A stretch of 64,000 nt of DNA from Arthrobacter globiformis NBRC 12137 (GCF_000238915.1 NZ_BAEG01000085.1:62001-126000), one strand, 5' to 3'. Positions 17,527 through 26,672 are shown, counted from the stretch's first letter. A program made the numbers and translations. Notes: generated by a model not told the origin, from the sequence alone.

Positions 17527-17911
17527 GACTTACCGTATCGTGGACTGGGTGATCAGCAGACGTGATGCGGCAATTGCCCTGGATGTACCACTGGAAATGG
17601 CGCAGCGCCACGGCATTCCCAAGCTTCTGACCGAAGCCGAGCTGGGTGAGCTGCTGGACAATCCCCCCGCCTGGCTCGTTCAGTCCCGCGCCAACCGGAC
17701 AGGGAAAAGGCCGGTGTGGGTGCATCTCGTCTGCGCGGTCTGTGGTTACGAGGAGGCGGCCCGGCCAAAGAAGTGGTGGCCCGAGTTCACGTATGTCGTT
17801 TGCGATCATCACCGGCCCTCAGAAGTTCCCCGGCCGGCGCCCGGGTTCATACGGAGCGAGTTCGACGGTGTGGGCACCAGGTTTGTGGGAATCGCCGACG
17901 TCGCTGGCTGA
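17525..17911 (+). CDS. hypothetical protein with a putative Cys/His metal site
   Basis: A 128-residue protein I do not recognise by name. The C-terminal half has CAVCGYEEAARPKKWW and then VVCDHH, a Cys-x2-Cys...Cys-x-His-His arrangement that could bind zinc. The N-terminal half is helical and polar (DVPLEMAQRHGIP; LLTEAELGELLDNPPAW). No signal or membrane segment. The ATG overlaps the start of the divergent MFS gene in one CATG. Codon use and GC match the neighbours. No function is proposed. Confidence 0.7.
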   Translation: MTYRIVDWVISRRDAAIALDVPLEMAQRHGIPKLLTEAELGELLDNPPAWLVQSRANRTGKRPVWVHLVCAVCGYEEAARPKKWWPEFTYVVCDHHRPSEVPRPAPGFIRSEFDGVGTRFVGIADVAG

Positions 17912-17963
17912 CGCGGCAGTCGCTGGCTGACGGATGGCCTGTGCAGAGGGCGTAGCCGGGCAG

Positions 17964-17992
17964 TTACATTTGGGCTGGAACAGGCGTAATTT
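17964..17992 (+). promoter_or_regulatory. promoter of the 44-residue basic protein
   Basis: TTACAT (17964-17969) and TAATTT (17987-17992) are 17 bp apart, about 50 bases before the ATG at 18039. An 8-bp inverted repeat GAGGGGCA/TGCCCCTC (18000-18007, 18014-18021) lies in the leader. Confidence 0.5.
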
Positions 17993-18038
17993 ACGTAGGG
18001 AGGGGCATCCTCCTGCCCCTCTGACGAGGGAGCACGCC

Positions 18039-18173
18039 ATGCCGGACAAGTCGCCGCACCAGCAACAGCACAAAAAAGCAGCCAAGACCATTAAACAGAA
18101 ACGCGCGGACAAGAAAGCCAAGGCCCCGATTGAGGGAGCCCCGGACCCTGTGGCGCATCTGAAGAAGCGCTGA
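18039..18173 (+). CDS. small Lys-rich protein of unknown function (44 aa)
   Basis: A 44-residue, strongly basic protein (HKKAAKTIKQKRADKKAKAP, ending in HLKKR). Short proteins of this type are common in Micrococcaceae genomes but I know of no function; nucleic acid binding is a guess from charge. The ATG follows GACGAGGGAG. Its leader contains an 8-bp hairpin, and a strong terminator follows. Confidence 0.7.
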   Translation: MPDKSPHQQQHKKAAKTIKQKRADKKAKAPIEGAPDPVAHLKKR

Positions 18174-18193
18174 TTGCCGGAAAACATAGGTTA

Positions 18194-18229
18194 GGGGTGG
18201 CCAGGGAGCTCCTGGCCACCCCGTTGTTT
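18194..18229. terminator. terminator between the small basic protein and the S1C protease
   Basis: A perfect 12-bp stem (GGGGTGGCCAGG, 18194-18205, with 18211-18222), 5-base loop, then GTTGTTTG. It lies between convergent genes and could serve both. Confidence 0.85.
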
Positions 18230-18244
18230 GTCTCCGGTTCCTGC

Positions 18245-19228
18245 CTATCCCCAGTCCGCCATTTCGCCGGGAACCGCCGATACGTCAGTGAGGTGTCCGT
18301 CGCGAAGGACGGATATGTTCATCGGGACACCGATGGCCTCGGCGAAAAGCAGTTTCTGCAGGCTCTCGGCATTGCTGACAGCACGCGAGCCTACCCGCAG
18401 CAGCACATCGCCGGTCCGCAGACCTGCCTGCTCCGCCGGGGAACCGGACAGGACCTCCACCACTCGCAGCCCCTCCCGCTGGCCGGTGCGGACCACTTCG
18501 CTGGCACCCAGGCGGATCGGGGTGCTGACCACTCCAAGATATGCGCGCCGGACCCGGCCGTCCGACAGGAGCGCGGAGATGATCCGGCGCGACGTGCTGT
18601 TGACGGGAACCGCCAGCCCCAGCCCGGCGCCGGCCACCGCAGTGTTGATTCCCACGATCCGGCTTCGTGAGTCGGCCAGTGCCCCGCCGGAACTGCCGGC
18701 GTTCAAGGCGGCGTCGGTTTGGATGACATCCTCAATGACCCTGCGGTTGCGTCCGGCCCAGACGGGGATGGCGCGTCCCAGTCCGCTGACCACACCTGCC
18801 GTCACCGAGCCCGACAGTCCGAGCGGGTTCCCGACGGCTATCACCAGCTGCCCCACCTGCAGAGACTCGGCGTCACCGAACTCCGCCGGCGCGACATGCG
18901 GGGCACGGCCCCGGACCACAGCAAGATCGGACAGCGGATCCGCGCCCACCACCTCCAGATCAGTACCGGAGCCGTCAGCGAAGACGGCACGTCCTTTCCG
19001 GGTCCCGGCCACCACGTGGGCGTTGGTCAGCAGGTAGCCATCCTCGGTAAAAAGGACCGCTGATCCGGCGCCGACCCGGAACCGTCCGTTGCGCCGGTTC
19101 CCCGTCATCTCAATGGCGGCCACATGGGGTGTGACCGTCCTGGCCACCCTGATGACCGTCTCCGAATAGGCGTCGAGCGCCGCGCCGTCGTCGACCGGAC
19201 CCGTTTCGTTTGCAGCCGCCGTGGACAT
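18245..19228 (-). CDS. S1C trypsin-like serine protease with PDZ domain (HtrA/DegP-like)
   Basis: A 327-residue protease. Residues 25-215 hold the chymotrypsin fold with the triad in TNAHVV (His), DPLSDLAVV (Asp) and NAGSSGGAL (Ser). Residues 230-320 form a PDZ domain (AYLGVVS; GSPAEQAGLRTGDVLLRVG). The ATG at 19228 follows GGGAGG and gives MSTAAANET. Unlike DegP or mycobacterial HtrA it shows no signal peptide or transmembrane anchor, so it may work in the cytoplasm or use an unusual export route. Monocistronic. Substrates unknown. Confidence 0.92.
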   Translation of the reverse strand: MSTAAANETGPVDDGAALDAYSETVIRVARTVTPHVAAIEMTGNRRNGRFRVGAGSAVLFTEDGYLLTNAHVVAGTRKGRAVFADGSGTDLEVVGADPLSDLAVVRGRAPHVAPAEFGDAESLQVGQLVIAVGNPLGLSGSVTAGVVSGLGRAIPVWAGRNRRVIEDVIQTDAALNAGSSGGALADSRSRIVGINTAVAGAGLGLAVPVNSTSRRIISALLSDGRVRRAYLGVVSTPIRLGASEVVRTGQREGLRVVEVLSGSPAEQAGLRTGDVLLRVGSRAVSNAESLQKLLFAEAIGVPMNISVLRDGHLTDVSAVPGEMADWG

Positions 19229-19362
19229 GGCATGCCTCCCTACCGCTGGGTTTCGAATCGCTGGATTCGTGATACCTGTCACAACCCCGTCGGCAGGGCG
19301 GGTAGTCCCGTGCGGGCTACGCCGTGGGTGAACAGCAACAGTTGCCGCACCTGGGCCAGCAG

Positions 19363-19400
19363 CTTAAACGAAGAACGCCCGGACCGAGGTCCGGGCGTTC
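19363..19400 (-). terminator. ssrA terminator
   Basis: GAACGCCCGGAC and GTCCGGGCGTTC (19373-19384, 19389-19400) form a 12-bp stem with a 4-base loop. On the minus strand it is followed by the T-rich TTCGTTTAAG. It lies about 25 bases after the tmRNA 3' end. Confidence 0.82.
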
Positions 19401-19422
19401 CCCGTCAGGTAACGGGATTTAG

Positions 19423-19788
19423 TGGAGATGGGGGGAATTGAACCCCCGTCCGATGTCGTGTTGTCAGGGCTTCTCCGGGCGCAGTTTGCGTCGGATTTTC
19501 TCGGCCCCAGCCGTCCTGCAAACAGGCGGCTGATCCGGGCCCAGTCATCTAAGAGTCCCGTTTACTCCGATGACGGGAGCAAACAGCAGTGGCTATCTAA
19601 ATGACGCCAGGATCCGGGGCGATAGCATCCCCGGGCTGACGGACTGAACTACTGCTTAGGCAGCGAGTTCGAAGTCAGTGCGCTTAGATTCGGCACTTAT
19701 TGGTTTGCAGACAGCGTTTACGAGATAATTCTGCATCCTCGGCCCGCTTCACCTGTCGCGACTAACATCGTCGAAACCGATCATCCCC
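19423..19788 (-). ncRNA. ssrA: transfer-messenger RNA (tmRNA)
   Basis: Rescues stalled ribosomes with SmpB. The 5' end GGGGATGATCGGTTTCGACG (from 19788) and the 3' T-arm (GGGGGTTCAATTCCCCCC) with acceptor strand CATCTCC (19430-19424) are diagnostic. GGGGATG pairs with CATCTCC apart from one G-T. The tag frame (19694-19656) encodes AESKRTDFELAA and a stop, with the usual LAA degradation signal. The gene does not encode the CCA end (ACTA instead), so it must be added. Length about 366 nt. It lies downstream of smpB. Confidence 0.97.
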
Positions 19789-19904
19789 GTATTTTGTTAC
19801 CAAACCGGCGGAGCGCAGGTTCAGAACCTGATCCCTGCCGGACTACCAAGCATAACGCATCGGAACGGCATTTCATTCCAGCCGGCGCACGCGCGTCGGC
19901 AGCC

Positions 19905-20375
19905 CTAGCGCCGGTTGCGTTCCCGCATGACGCGGAGGGCCTCGCGCTTGTCCTGCTGTTCGCGAAGGGTCTGGCGCTTGTCGTAGTCCTTCTTACCGCG
20001 GGCGATGCCGATCTCCACCTTGGCCCGGCCGTCCACGAAATACAGCTGCAGCGGGACAATGGTGAAACCTGATTCGCGGATCTTGTGCGAGATCTTGATG
20101 AGTTCTTCGCGGTGCAGCAGGAGTTTCCGCCGCCGGCGGGCCGCATGGTTGGTCCAGCTGCCCTGGTTGTACTCAGGGATGTGGATGCCTTCCATCCACA
20201 GCTCGTCGTTGTAGAAGGTGCAGAACCCGTCGACCATGGAGGCGTGGCCTTCGCGGAGGGACTTCACCTCAGTCCCCATGAGCGCGATGCCCGCCTCGTA
20301 GGTGTCCATGACGTGGTAGTCGTGCCGGGCCTTCCGGTTGGTGGCCACGACTTTACGGCCACTTTCTTTGGGCAC
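19905..20375 (-). CDS. smpB: SsrA-binding protein SmpB
   Basis: The 156-residue partner of tmRNA in trans-translation. It starts MPKESGRKVVATNRKARHDYHVMDTYEAG, has GTEVKSLREGHASMVDGFC and ends with the basic tail KKDYDKRQTLREQQDKREALR typical of the family. GTG start at 20375. It follows the M23 peptidase gene with a 114-base gap and precedes ssrA by 116 bases. Confidence 0.98.
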   Translation of the reverse strand: MPKESGRKVVATNRKARHDYHVMDTYEAGIALMGTEVKSLREGHASMVDGFCTFYNDELWMEGIHIPEYNQGSWTNHAARRRRKLLLHREELIKISHKIRESGFTIVPLQLYFVDGRAKVEIGIARGKKDYDKRQTLREQQDKREALRVMRERNRR

Positions 20376-20489
20376 GGTTCAACTCCTCAGTTCTCGGTAC
20401 TGGCTGTTCCGGCGGCACCGGAACAAAGTCTTACTATTCTACGCAGGTGCGCCGGCTGCCCCGCGTCGCCAGGCGGCCGGCGCCCTACG

Positions 20490-21878
20490 TCAGAGCAGGC
20501 GCATCGGGTCAACCGCCTCGCCGTTCAGCCAGGTCTCAAAGTGCGAGTGGCAGCCCGTGGAGTTCCCGGTGGTACCCGAGTAGGCGATGAGCTGCCCCTG
20601 GCTGACCTGCTGTCCGACGGAGACCACCACGCTGGTGTTGTGGTAGTAGATCGTGGTCAGCGAGTTGCCCTGGACCACGCCATGCGAGATTTTGACGTTG
20701 TTTCCGCCGCCGTCGTCCGCCCATCCGGCTGAGAAAACGGTGCCGGCTGCGGCGGCGTACACCGGCGTGCCGCAGGCGGCACCGAAGTCAATGCCGGTGT
20801 GCATGTATCCGCCTGCACCGTAGAAGTCGATGGTGCCGGGCGGCGTCGCCCGCCACCCGAAACCGGACGTGATGGGTACGCTGCCGGGGAATGGGTGGCG
20901 GAGGCCAAAGGCCGACGGCGGACCTGCCACCGGAGGCACGTAAGGCTTGGGCTGCTCGCCCTTGGCCTTCGCCGCTGCCGCGGCTGCGGCTGCGATCCGC
21001 CGCTGCTCGGCGAGCCACGCCTCGCGCAGCCTGCGGTCGCGCTCTTTGATTTCGGCGGCGACGGCGTCCTGGCGCGCCTTGACGCCAGCCAGCTTCTTCT
21101 GAATTCCGGGCTTGGCTGCCTCGAGTTCGTTGTTCAGGCGCGTGGTGTCCGCGATGAGCTTGTCCACCTTGGCCTTCTTGGCGGCGGCCTCGTCGCGGGC
21201 GGCTTTCTCTTTGGCAAGCGCCGCGTCAGCCTTGGCCTTGAGCTCCTTGATCTCCGCTTCGACAGCCTGCAGGCGGGCCTGCGAGTTGACGTTGGTGGCG
21301 TTCTGCTGGGTCAGCTTTTCCATTGCGGAGTTCTGGCTGCGCAGCGCCTGGTCGGCCATGTCCATCGTGTCCGTGAGGCTGCCGGTGTTGTTGGAGCCGA
21401 AGAACAGCGTGAGGTCGGAGGGCACGCCGCCCGATTTGTATGCTTGGGTGGCGATCTGGCCGATCAGCTTCTTGGTGCTGGCGATCTTTTGCTTGTCTGC
21501 GTCCAGCTGCTGGGTGATCTTCGCCTTGTTCTGCTGCGCGAGATCCACCCTGGCAGCGAGGGCTTCCACTTCCTTGACGGCACTCGCCACGCGGCCCTGG
21601 GCCTCGAGCAGCGCCTGCTGCGCGGCCGGAAGCTGTCCGCGGTAGATCACGAGGTCCCCGGCTGCCTTGGAAATTTTTGCATCGACGAATTCGAGCGACT
21701 GCTGGACCCGGGCGGCTTCGGCCTTCAGGGCGGCCTGCTGGTCCTCAAGGTCGTCCGCGAAGGCGGCCGGCGCTGACGCACCCAGGCTCGCGGCCAGCAT
21801 GAGTGCCACGGCGGCACTGAGAATCCTGCGCTGGCGCCCCGCCGGGCTCTTTCGAATGGGCCTGCCGGAACTCGTCAT
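20490..21878 (-). CDS. secreted M23 (LytM) endopeptidase with coiled coil, FtsEX-associated
   Basis: A 462-residue exported protein. It has a signal peptide (RRILSAAVALMLAASLGASAPAAFA), a long coiled coil (about residues 45-290, many heptads, Ala/Lys/Glu-rich), and a C-terminal LytM domain with HTGIDFG and HSHFETW supplying the zinc His/Asp ligands. This is the EnvC/RipC plan: FtsEX uses ATP to activate a periplasmic or extracellular cell-wall hydrolase. The location right after ftsX supports that. The ATG at 21878 (MTSSGRP) has GAAGGA six bases before it; an ATG at 21899 is possible. Confidence 0.93.
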   Translation of the reverse strand: MTSSGRPIRKSPAGRQRRILSAAVALMLAASLGASAPAAFADDLEDQQAALKAEAARVQQSLEFVDAKISKAAGDLVIYRGQLPAAQQALLEAQGRVASAVKEVEALAARVDLAQQNKAKITQQLDADKQKIASTKKLIGQIATQAYKSGGVPSDLTLFFGSNNTGSLTDTMDMADQALRSQNSAMEKLTQQNATNVNSQARLQAVEAEIKELKAKADAALAKEKAARDEAAAKKAKVDKLIADTTRLNNELEAAKPGIQKKLAGVKARQDAVAAEIKERDRRLREAWLAEQRRIAAAAAAAAKAKGEQPKPYVPPVAGPPSAFGLRHPFPGSVPITSGFGWRATPPGTIDFYGAGGYMHTGIDFGAACGTPVYAAAAGTVFSAGWADDGGGNNVKISHGVVQGNSLTTIYYHNTSVVVSVGQQVSQGQLIAYSGTTGNSTGCHSHFETWLNGEAVDPMRLL

Positions 21879-21902
21879 GTGCATTCCTTCGGTGAGCATG
21901 GC

Positions 21903-22817
21903 CTACACCCTCAAGTATCGGCGGAGCGTGAGCAGAGATGAAGTGCCCGCCAGAACAACACCCAGCCCCACCAGGGCCGGGGCGAGGAGCAGGGTCTGTG
22001 CTGGCGAGATGAACGCTGTATCCGGATATTGCTTGGACAGGTATTCGCCCAGGAAGAAGTGGGCCACGGCCCACAGCGTTCCGGACGCGAGGGCTGCGCC
22101 GATGACCGCCGCGATCACGCCTTCGAGGATGAAGGGCAGCTGGATCACTGTCTTTGACGCTCCCACGAGCCGCATGATCCCCGTTTCCCGGCGCCGGCTG
22201 AACGCCGAGAGCCGGATTGTGGTGGCGATGAGCAGGATGGCGCACACCGTCATCACTCCGGCAATGATCACTGCGACGAGGGACGCCGCGTTCATCACGG
22301 AGAAGAGCCGCTCCAGGACCTGGCGCTGGTCGATGACGGTTTCCACGCCCGGCTGCGAGGCGAAGGTCTCGCTGATTATCTGGTACTTCTCGGGGTCCTT
22401 CATGTTGATCCGGAATGAGGCGGGAAGCTGGTCCGGCGTGACCGAATCGACGATGGGAGAGTTCGAGAACTGCTCCTTGAAGTGCTTGTAGGCGTCGTCC
22501 TTGGACTCGAACTGGAAGTCGTTGATGTACTGGGCGACTGCGGGCGATTCCAGCAGGGTCCGCACGTTGTCCTGCTGTTCGGCCGTCACCGGACCCGAGG
22601 CGCAGCCGGCCGCCGTCGACCCTTCACCGCAAAGGAAGATGGCCACCTGGACCTTGTCGTACCAGTAGCCCTTCATCTGGTTGATCTGCAGCTGGAGCAT
22701 CCCCGCCGCACCCACGAAGGTCAGGGACACGAAGGTGACCAGGATGACGGAGACGACCATCGACAGGTTTCGCCGCAGGCCGCCGCCGATCTCGCCGAGG
22801 ATGAACTGGAGCCTCAC
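21903..22817 (-). CDS. ftsX: cell-division ABC-type permease FtsX
   Basis: A 304-residue membrane protein with the FtsX topology: an N-terminal helix ([20 protein letters not shown]), a large extracellular loop that contains two cysteines ([10 protein letters not shown]), then three helices near the C-terminus. It couples FtsE ATP hydrolysis to activation of the wall hydrolase encoded next. The ATG overlaps the end of ftsE by four bases (ATGA). Confidence 0.97.
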   Translation of the reverse strand: MRLQFILGEIGGGLRRNLSMVVSVILVTFVSLTFVGAAGMLQLQINQMKGYWYDKVQVAIFLCGEGSTAAGCASGPVTAEQQDNVRTLLESPAVAQYINDFQFESKDDAYKHFKEQFSNSPIVDSVTPDQLPASFRINMKDPEKYQIISETFASQPGVETVIDQRQVLERLFSVMNAASLVAVIIAGVMTVCAILLIATTIRLSAFSRRRETGIMRLVGASKTVIQLPFILEGVIAAVIGAALASGTLWAVAHFFLGEYLSKQYPDTAFISPAQTLLLAPALVGLGVVLAGTSSLLTLRRYLRV

Positions 22818-23608
22818 AGCCGGCCCTCCCCTGCCTGATCGCGGACCGTCTCGCCACGCGGGTCCGCGGCGTCGTCGCGTCCGCTGGCGTCCTTGAGCCT
22901 TCGGGACTGGCCGACGACGGGGATCATCGACGTGTAGAGGGCCCTGGCTTCGTCGCGGATGACCCTGCCGTTCTTGAGCTCCACCACTCGCTTGCGCATC
23001 TCGTTCACGATGTCGTCGTCGTGAGTGGCCATGACCACGGTGGTGCCGTTCTGGTTGATCTTGTCCAGCACCCCCATGATGCCCATCGACGTGGTGGGGT
23101 CCAGGTTGCCGGTGGGCTCGTCGGCCAGCAGGATGCCGGGGCGGTTGACCACGGCACGGGCAATGGCAACGCGCTGCTGCTCACCGCCGGAGAGCTCGTG
23201 GGGCATGCGCTTTTCCTTGCCCTCCAGGCCTACGGTCTTAAGCACTTCGGGGACAGTGTCGCGGATGACGCTGCGGCTCTTGCCGATCACCTGCATGGCA
23301 AAGGCAACATTGGCGAAGACGTTTTTCTGCGGCAGCAGGCGGAAGTCCTGGAACACCACGCCGATTCCGCGGCGCAGTCGGGGCACGCGCCAGCTGGAGA
23401 TGTTGGCTACGTTCTGGCCGGCGACGTAGACGGTGCCGGAGGTGGCGCGGTCCTCCTTGAGGACCAGGCGCAGGAACGTGGACTTGCCGGATCCTGACGC
23501 GCCGACGAGGAAGGCGAATTCACCACGGTCAATTTCAAGGCTCACAGAATCCAGGGCGGGCCTGGCCTTCTGGTCGTAGACCTTGGTGACATTTTCGAAA
23601 CGGATCAT
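22814..23608 (-). CDS. ftsE: cell-division ATP-binding protein FtsE
   Basis: A 264-residue ABC ATPase: Walker [11 protein letters not shown]-loop [10 protein letters not shown], signature LSGGEQQR, Walker [14 protein letters not shown]-loop ATHD. It carries a 35-residue polar C-terminal extension ([18 protein letters not shown]...) beyond the usual end. First gene of the ftsE-ftsX-M23-smpB-ssrA group, downstream of prfB. Confidence 0.97.
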   Translation of the reverse strand: MIRFENVTKVYDQKARPALDSVSLEIDRGEFAFLVGASGSGKSTFLRLVLKEDRATSGTVYVAGQNVANISSWRVPRLRRGIGVVFQDFRLLPQKNVFANVAFAMQVIGKSRSVIRDTVPEVLKTVGLEGKEKRMPHELSGGEQQRVAIARAVVNRPGILLADEPTGNLDPTTSMGIMGVLDKINQNGTTVVMATHDDDIVNEMRKRVVELKNGRVIRDEARALYTSMIPVVGQSRRLKDASGRDDAADPRGETVRDQAGEGRL

Positions 23609-23701
23609 GACCCTAAAACCCTGCAGGACACGGCTTTAAGGGCATGGTCTGCAACCGGTGCGGGGGCTTTCGCTAGGGGGAAGTAGAGCTCCGGCCTCTC
23701 G

Positions 23702-23707
23702 ACTATA
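23702..23707 (-). promoter_or_regulatory. possible ftsE promoter -10 element
   Basis: In the 172-base gap between prfB and ftsE the minus strand has TATAGT (23707-23702), preceded by TGCG. No convincing -35 was found, so this is tentative. Confidence 0.3.
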
Positions 23708-23780
23708 CGCACGGGCTGCCATGCTCAGGCGGGACTCAGGGGGGCGTGTCGCGGGATTGCGTCCCTTGCCCCTGGCGCGT

Positions 23781-24896
23781 CTAGCGTTCGGCGTTGCGGT
23801 TGTCGGTGCGCCAGCGGATCCCGGCTTCGATGAAGTCGTCAATGGCACCGTCCAGCACGGCGGAGGTGTTTCCCACCTCATGCTCAGTGCGGAGGTCCTT
23901 GACCATCTGGTACGGGTTCAGGACGTAGGAGCGCATCTGGTCGCCCCAGGACGCCTTGACGTCGCCGGCGAAGGCCTTCTTCTCGGCGTCTTCCTGCTCC
24001 TTCTTGAGCAGCAGGAGCCGCGACTGGAGGACCCTCATCGCGGCGGCGCGGTTCTGCAGCTGCGATTTCTCGTTCTGCATGGATACCACCGTGCCGGTGG
24101 GTATGTGCGTCAGGCGGACCGCGGAGTCGGTGGTGTTCACCGATTGGCCGCCGGGGCCGGACGAGCGGAAGACGTCCACGCGGATTTCGTTGTCCGGGAT
24201 GTCAATGGAGTCTGTCTGCTCGATCAGCGGAATGACTTCCACGGCAGCAAACGACGTCTGCCGGCGCCCCTGGTTGTCGAACGGGCTGATCCTGACCAGC
24301 CGGTGTGTTCCCGCCTCGACGCTGAGCGTGCCGAACGCATACGGCGCATTAACCTCGAAGGTGGCGGACTTGAGGCCCGCTTCCTCCGCGTAGGAGGTGT
24401 CCATGACGGTGGTCGGGTAGCCGTGGCGTTCCGCCCACCGGAGGTACATGCGCAGCAGCATCTCGGCAAAGTCCGCGGCATCAACGCCGCCGGCACCGGA
24501 GCGGATGGTGACCACGGCCTCGCGCTCGTCGTACTCGCCGGACAGCAGGGTGACGACTTCAAGGTCCTTCAGCGACTTGCGGATGGACTCCAGCTCCGCC
24601 TCCGCCTCCCCCATGGAGTCGGCGTCGTCCTCGTCCTGGCCGAGCTCCACCAGCACCTCAAGGTCATCGATGCGGGAAGCCAGGGTGTTCAGCCGCTCCA
24701 GTTCGGACTGCCGGTGCGACAGCCGAGAGGTGATGACCTGCGCAGCCGCAGGGTCATCCCAGAGGTCCGGCTCGCCGGCACGCTCGCTCAGTTCTGCGAT
24801 CTCTTCCTTGAGCGCCTCGACATCGGTGACCTGTTCGATGGAGGTATAGGTGCCGCGCAACGCGCGGATTTCTGCAGCAAAATCAATTTGAGCCAT
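23781..24896 (-). CDS. prfB: peptide chain release factor 2
   Basis: A 371-residue class I release factor recognising UGA and UAA. It has the SPF anticodon-like tripeptide ([10 protein letters not shown]) and the catalytic GGQ loop ([10 protein letters not shown]). The reading frame is continuous: there is no in-frame TGA near codon 25, so the autoregulatory frameshift found in many other bacteria is absent. The ATG starts [10 protein letters not shown]. It is the gene before ftsE, as in many actinobacteria. Confidence 0.98.
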   Translation of the reverse strand: MAQIDFAAEIRALRGTYTSIEQVTDVEALKEEIAELSERAGEPDLWDDPAAAQVITSRLSHRQSELERLNTLASRIDDLEVLVELGQDEDDADSMGEAEAELESIRKSLKDLEVVTLLSGEYDEREAVVTIRSGAGGVDAADFAEMLLRMYLRWAERHGYPTTVMDTSYAEEAGLKSATFEVNAPYAFGTLSVEAGTHRLVRISPFDNQGRRQTSFAAVEVIPLIEQTDSIDIPDNEIRVDVFRSSGPGGQSVNTTDSAVRLTHIPTGTVVSMQNEKSQLQNRAAAMRVLQSRLLLLKKEQEDAEKKAFAGDVKASWGDQMRSYVLNPYQMVKDLRTEHEVGNTSAVLDGAIDDFIEAGIRWRTDNRNAER

Positions 24897-24962
24897 GGTT
24901 GTTTAAGCGTACGCTATCCGCCCTAACCGGCTGCGCCCGGCGCGGGGTGCCGGCGGACCAGG

Positions 24963-25442
24963 CTATCGGGTCAGCCGCGAGCGCGCGGTGGATGACGCCG
25001 CAATGGTGATGCCGTCCGGGATGAGGAAATTGACCACCGGCGGGTGCACCGTGGCGCTGAGAACCACGACGGCGGTGGAACCGTCGGGCGTGCCCGTTCC
25101 GGATGCTACGGCCAGCCCGGCAACCCGGCCGAAGGCGCCGTTGCGGCTGAGATAGTCGGCTGCGACGTTCCGGACCCGGTCACCGTTCAGCAGTGCCGAG
25201 GGAGTGCCGCCGGCCGTTTCGACCTGGCCGAGCGTGTAGGAGTCGGCGGCGGCCACCGAAGCGCCTTCCGCGAGCGACAGGAGTTTCTTGTGCTCTATGT
25301 AAAGGCTGGAGGCCGCCATGACCACGGTGCTGACCAGCAGGGCCAGCATGACGAATCCGATGATGAGGACTGTCATTTGCCCATCCTCGTCACGACCCGC
25401 TCGCGCTGATCGGGCGGGGGTGCGGCCAGCTGCAGGAAGCAT
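24963..25442 (-). CDS. TadG-like pilus assembly protein
   Basis: A 159-residue protein with a polar N-terminus, one hydrophobic helix (MTVLIIGFVMLALLVSTVVM) right after DEDGQ, and a pseudopilin-like remainder (EHKKLLSLAEGASVAAADSYT). This is the Rv3658-3654-type small TadE/G family of actinobacterial Tad loci. The ATG shares TGATG with the stop of the TadE gene upstream, so the two are coupled. Last gene of the tad operon. Confidence 0.82.
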   Translation of the reverse strand: MLPAAGRTPARSARAGRDEDGQMTVLIIGFVMLALLVSTVVMAASSLYIEHKKLLSLAEGASVAAADSYTLGQVETAGGTPSALLNGDRVRNVAADYLSRNGAFGRVAGLAVASGTGTPDGSTAVVVLSATVHPPVVNFLIPDGITIAASSTARSRLTR

Positions 25443-26044
25443 CAACGGAACCTGCCCACAACCTGAGTGGCCGAGGCGCTCAGCTGGCCGGCGTTGAGCC
25501 GAAGTGCCTCCCCAAAGGGCACGAAAGGCAACGGCACGGTAAGCCGCACGGTGACGGTGACAGCTGAGCCCGCCGCCATGCAGTCGCCTCCGTAGTCACA
25601 ATTGATCTCAACGCTGGCGTTCCCGGCGGGATGGCCGTAATCGGCAAGGGCCACCATGGTGGCCTGCTCTGCTGCCGCCCGGCCAGACGATGCATCGGGC
25701 CGGGTTACGAAGACCTTGGCCGCCTGGTCAGCTGCACCCACCACGGCGAAGGAGCCGCCCTGGATCTGCCCAACAGTGATGATGAAGTAGACCACGGGCA
25801 CCATGAGGAGCAGTCCAAGGAACGTGAACTCGACCACCGCACTCCCCCGCTGCCCGCCGTCGCACCCAGAGTTTTCCGGGTCGCGGGTGCTTTCCGGGTC
25901 ACGGGTGCTTTCCGCGTCTCGGGCGCGGTGGGCGCCGAGAGTGCCGGGGCGGGCACGGCCGTCAAGGCACAGAGCTTCCCGGAGCCTGCCCGCAACCCTG
26001 CTGGTGAGGTGCCGTCGGCCGCGGTCAGCCGGTGATCGCGGCAT
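25442..26044 (-). CDS. TadE-like pseudopilin with extended N-terminus
   Basis: A 200-residue protein. After about 65 polar residues with two ESTRDP repeats comes GQRGSAVVEFTFLGLLLMVPVVYFII, the TadE signature: Gly, a conserved Glu five residues into the mature part, and a hydrophobic helix. The globular remainder contains CDYGGDC, possibly a disulphide. The start overlaps the preceding gene by 20 bases. It is likely a minor pilin processed by a TadV-type peptidase, which is not in this window. Confidence 0.82.
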   Translation of the reverse strand: MPRSPADRGRRHLTSRVAGRLREALCLDGRARPGTLGAHRARDAESTRDPESTRDPENSGCDGGQRGSAVVEFTFLGLLLMVPVVYFIITVGQIQGGSFAVVGAADQAAKVFVTRPDASSGRAAAEQATMVALADYGHPAGNASVEINCDYGGDCMAAGSAVTVTVRLTVPLPFVPFGEALRLNAGQLSASATQVVGRFR

Positions 26045-26420
26045 GTCCGGTGACCTCCAGCCCTTCGCGGGGACCGATCAGACCGATGACCGGCAAGGGG
26101 GCCCTGACAGTAACTTCCAGCGTCCGCAGCCCTTGGAATGTGACTTCGCGCGTTTCGATGTCCCGGGCGAAGTCCGCGTTGAGCGCCGTACCGATGAGCT
26201 CGCCGGTGCGGCGCCGGGCGTCGTCCGCGCTGCGGTCCGCCAGGGTTCCGTACCGGGCGCCGGAAGCCGCAGCATCGATGAGTGTGTTCCGGACGTGCAG
26301 GATGAGCGCGAGCTGGATGATGGACACAAAAAACATGGTCAGCAGGGCACCCACGAGTACAAAGTCGACCACAGCAGCACCGCTCTCGCGCCCGGAGGTG
26401 TCCGCGCCGGTCCCGTTCAC
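26025..26420 (-). CDS. TadE-like pseudopilin
   Basis: A 131-residue protein with the same signature in shorter form: SGAAVVDFVLVGALLTMFFVSIIQLALIL, where Asp replaces the usual Glu, followed by VRNTLIDAAASGARYGTLAD, typical of TadE. GTG start at 26420, four bases after the preceding gene's stop. Confidence 0.85.
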   Translation of the reverse strand: MNGTGADTSGRESGAAVVDFVLVGALLTMFFVSIIQLALILHVRNTLIDAAASGARYGTLADRSADDARRRTGELIGTALNADFARDIETREVTFQGLRTLEVTVRAPLPVIGLIGPREGLEVTGHAAITG

Positions 26421-26423
26421 AGG

Positions 26424-26672
26424 CTACTTTCCGACCGTGTCCATTGCCTGGTTGAACATGGCTTCCAGGGCCGGACCGGCCAGGGCCAGCAGCGCGGCGA
26501 CAAGGACCGCCGACATCAGGGTGATCATGACCCAGCCGGGCACATCCCCGCGCTCAGGATGGTCCGCCGACGTCGCGATCTTCCAGGGGCGCAGGACTGC
26601 AGCCAAGCAGTGGCCGATCAGGGCCGTCACCGCGGCGACAAGTGCTAGTCCGTGCCTGGCTATGAATGTCAT
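26424..26672 (-). CDS. small two-helix membrane protein of the tad locus (possible Flp-type subunit)
   Basis: An 82-residue protein with two hydrophobic stretches: ARHGLALVAAVTALIGHCLAAVL near the N-terminus and PGWVMITLMSAVLVAALLALAGPALEAMF at the C-terminus. The second resembles the C-terminal helix of an Flp pilin, but the Glu-Tyr normally after the prepilin cleavage Gly is missing. It lies between tadC and the tadE genes where the pilin gene usually sits. The role is inferred from position only. Confidence 0.6.
   Translation of the reverse strand: MTFIARHGLALVAAVTALIGHCLAAVLRPWKIATSADHPERGDVPGWVMITLMSAVLVAALLALAGPALEAMFNQAMDTVGK

Noticed and set aside
24800-24896. Programmed frameshift in prfB
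   Set aside because: The frame is continuous and has no in-frame TGA near codon 25, so the usual autoregulatory site is absent.
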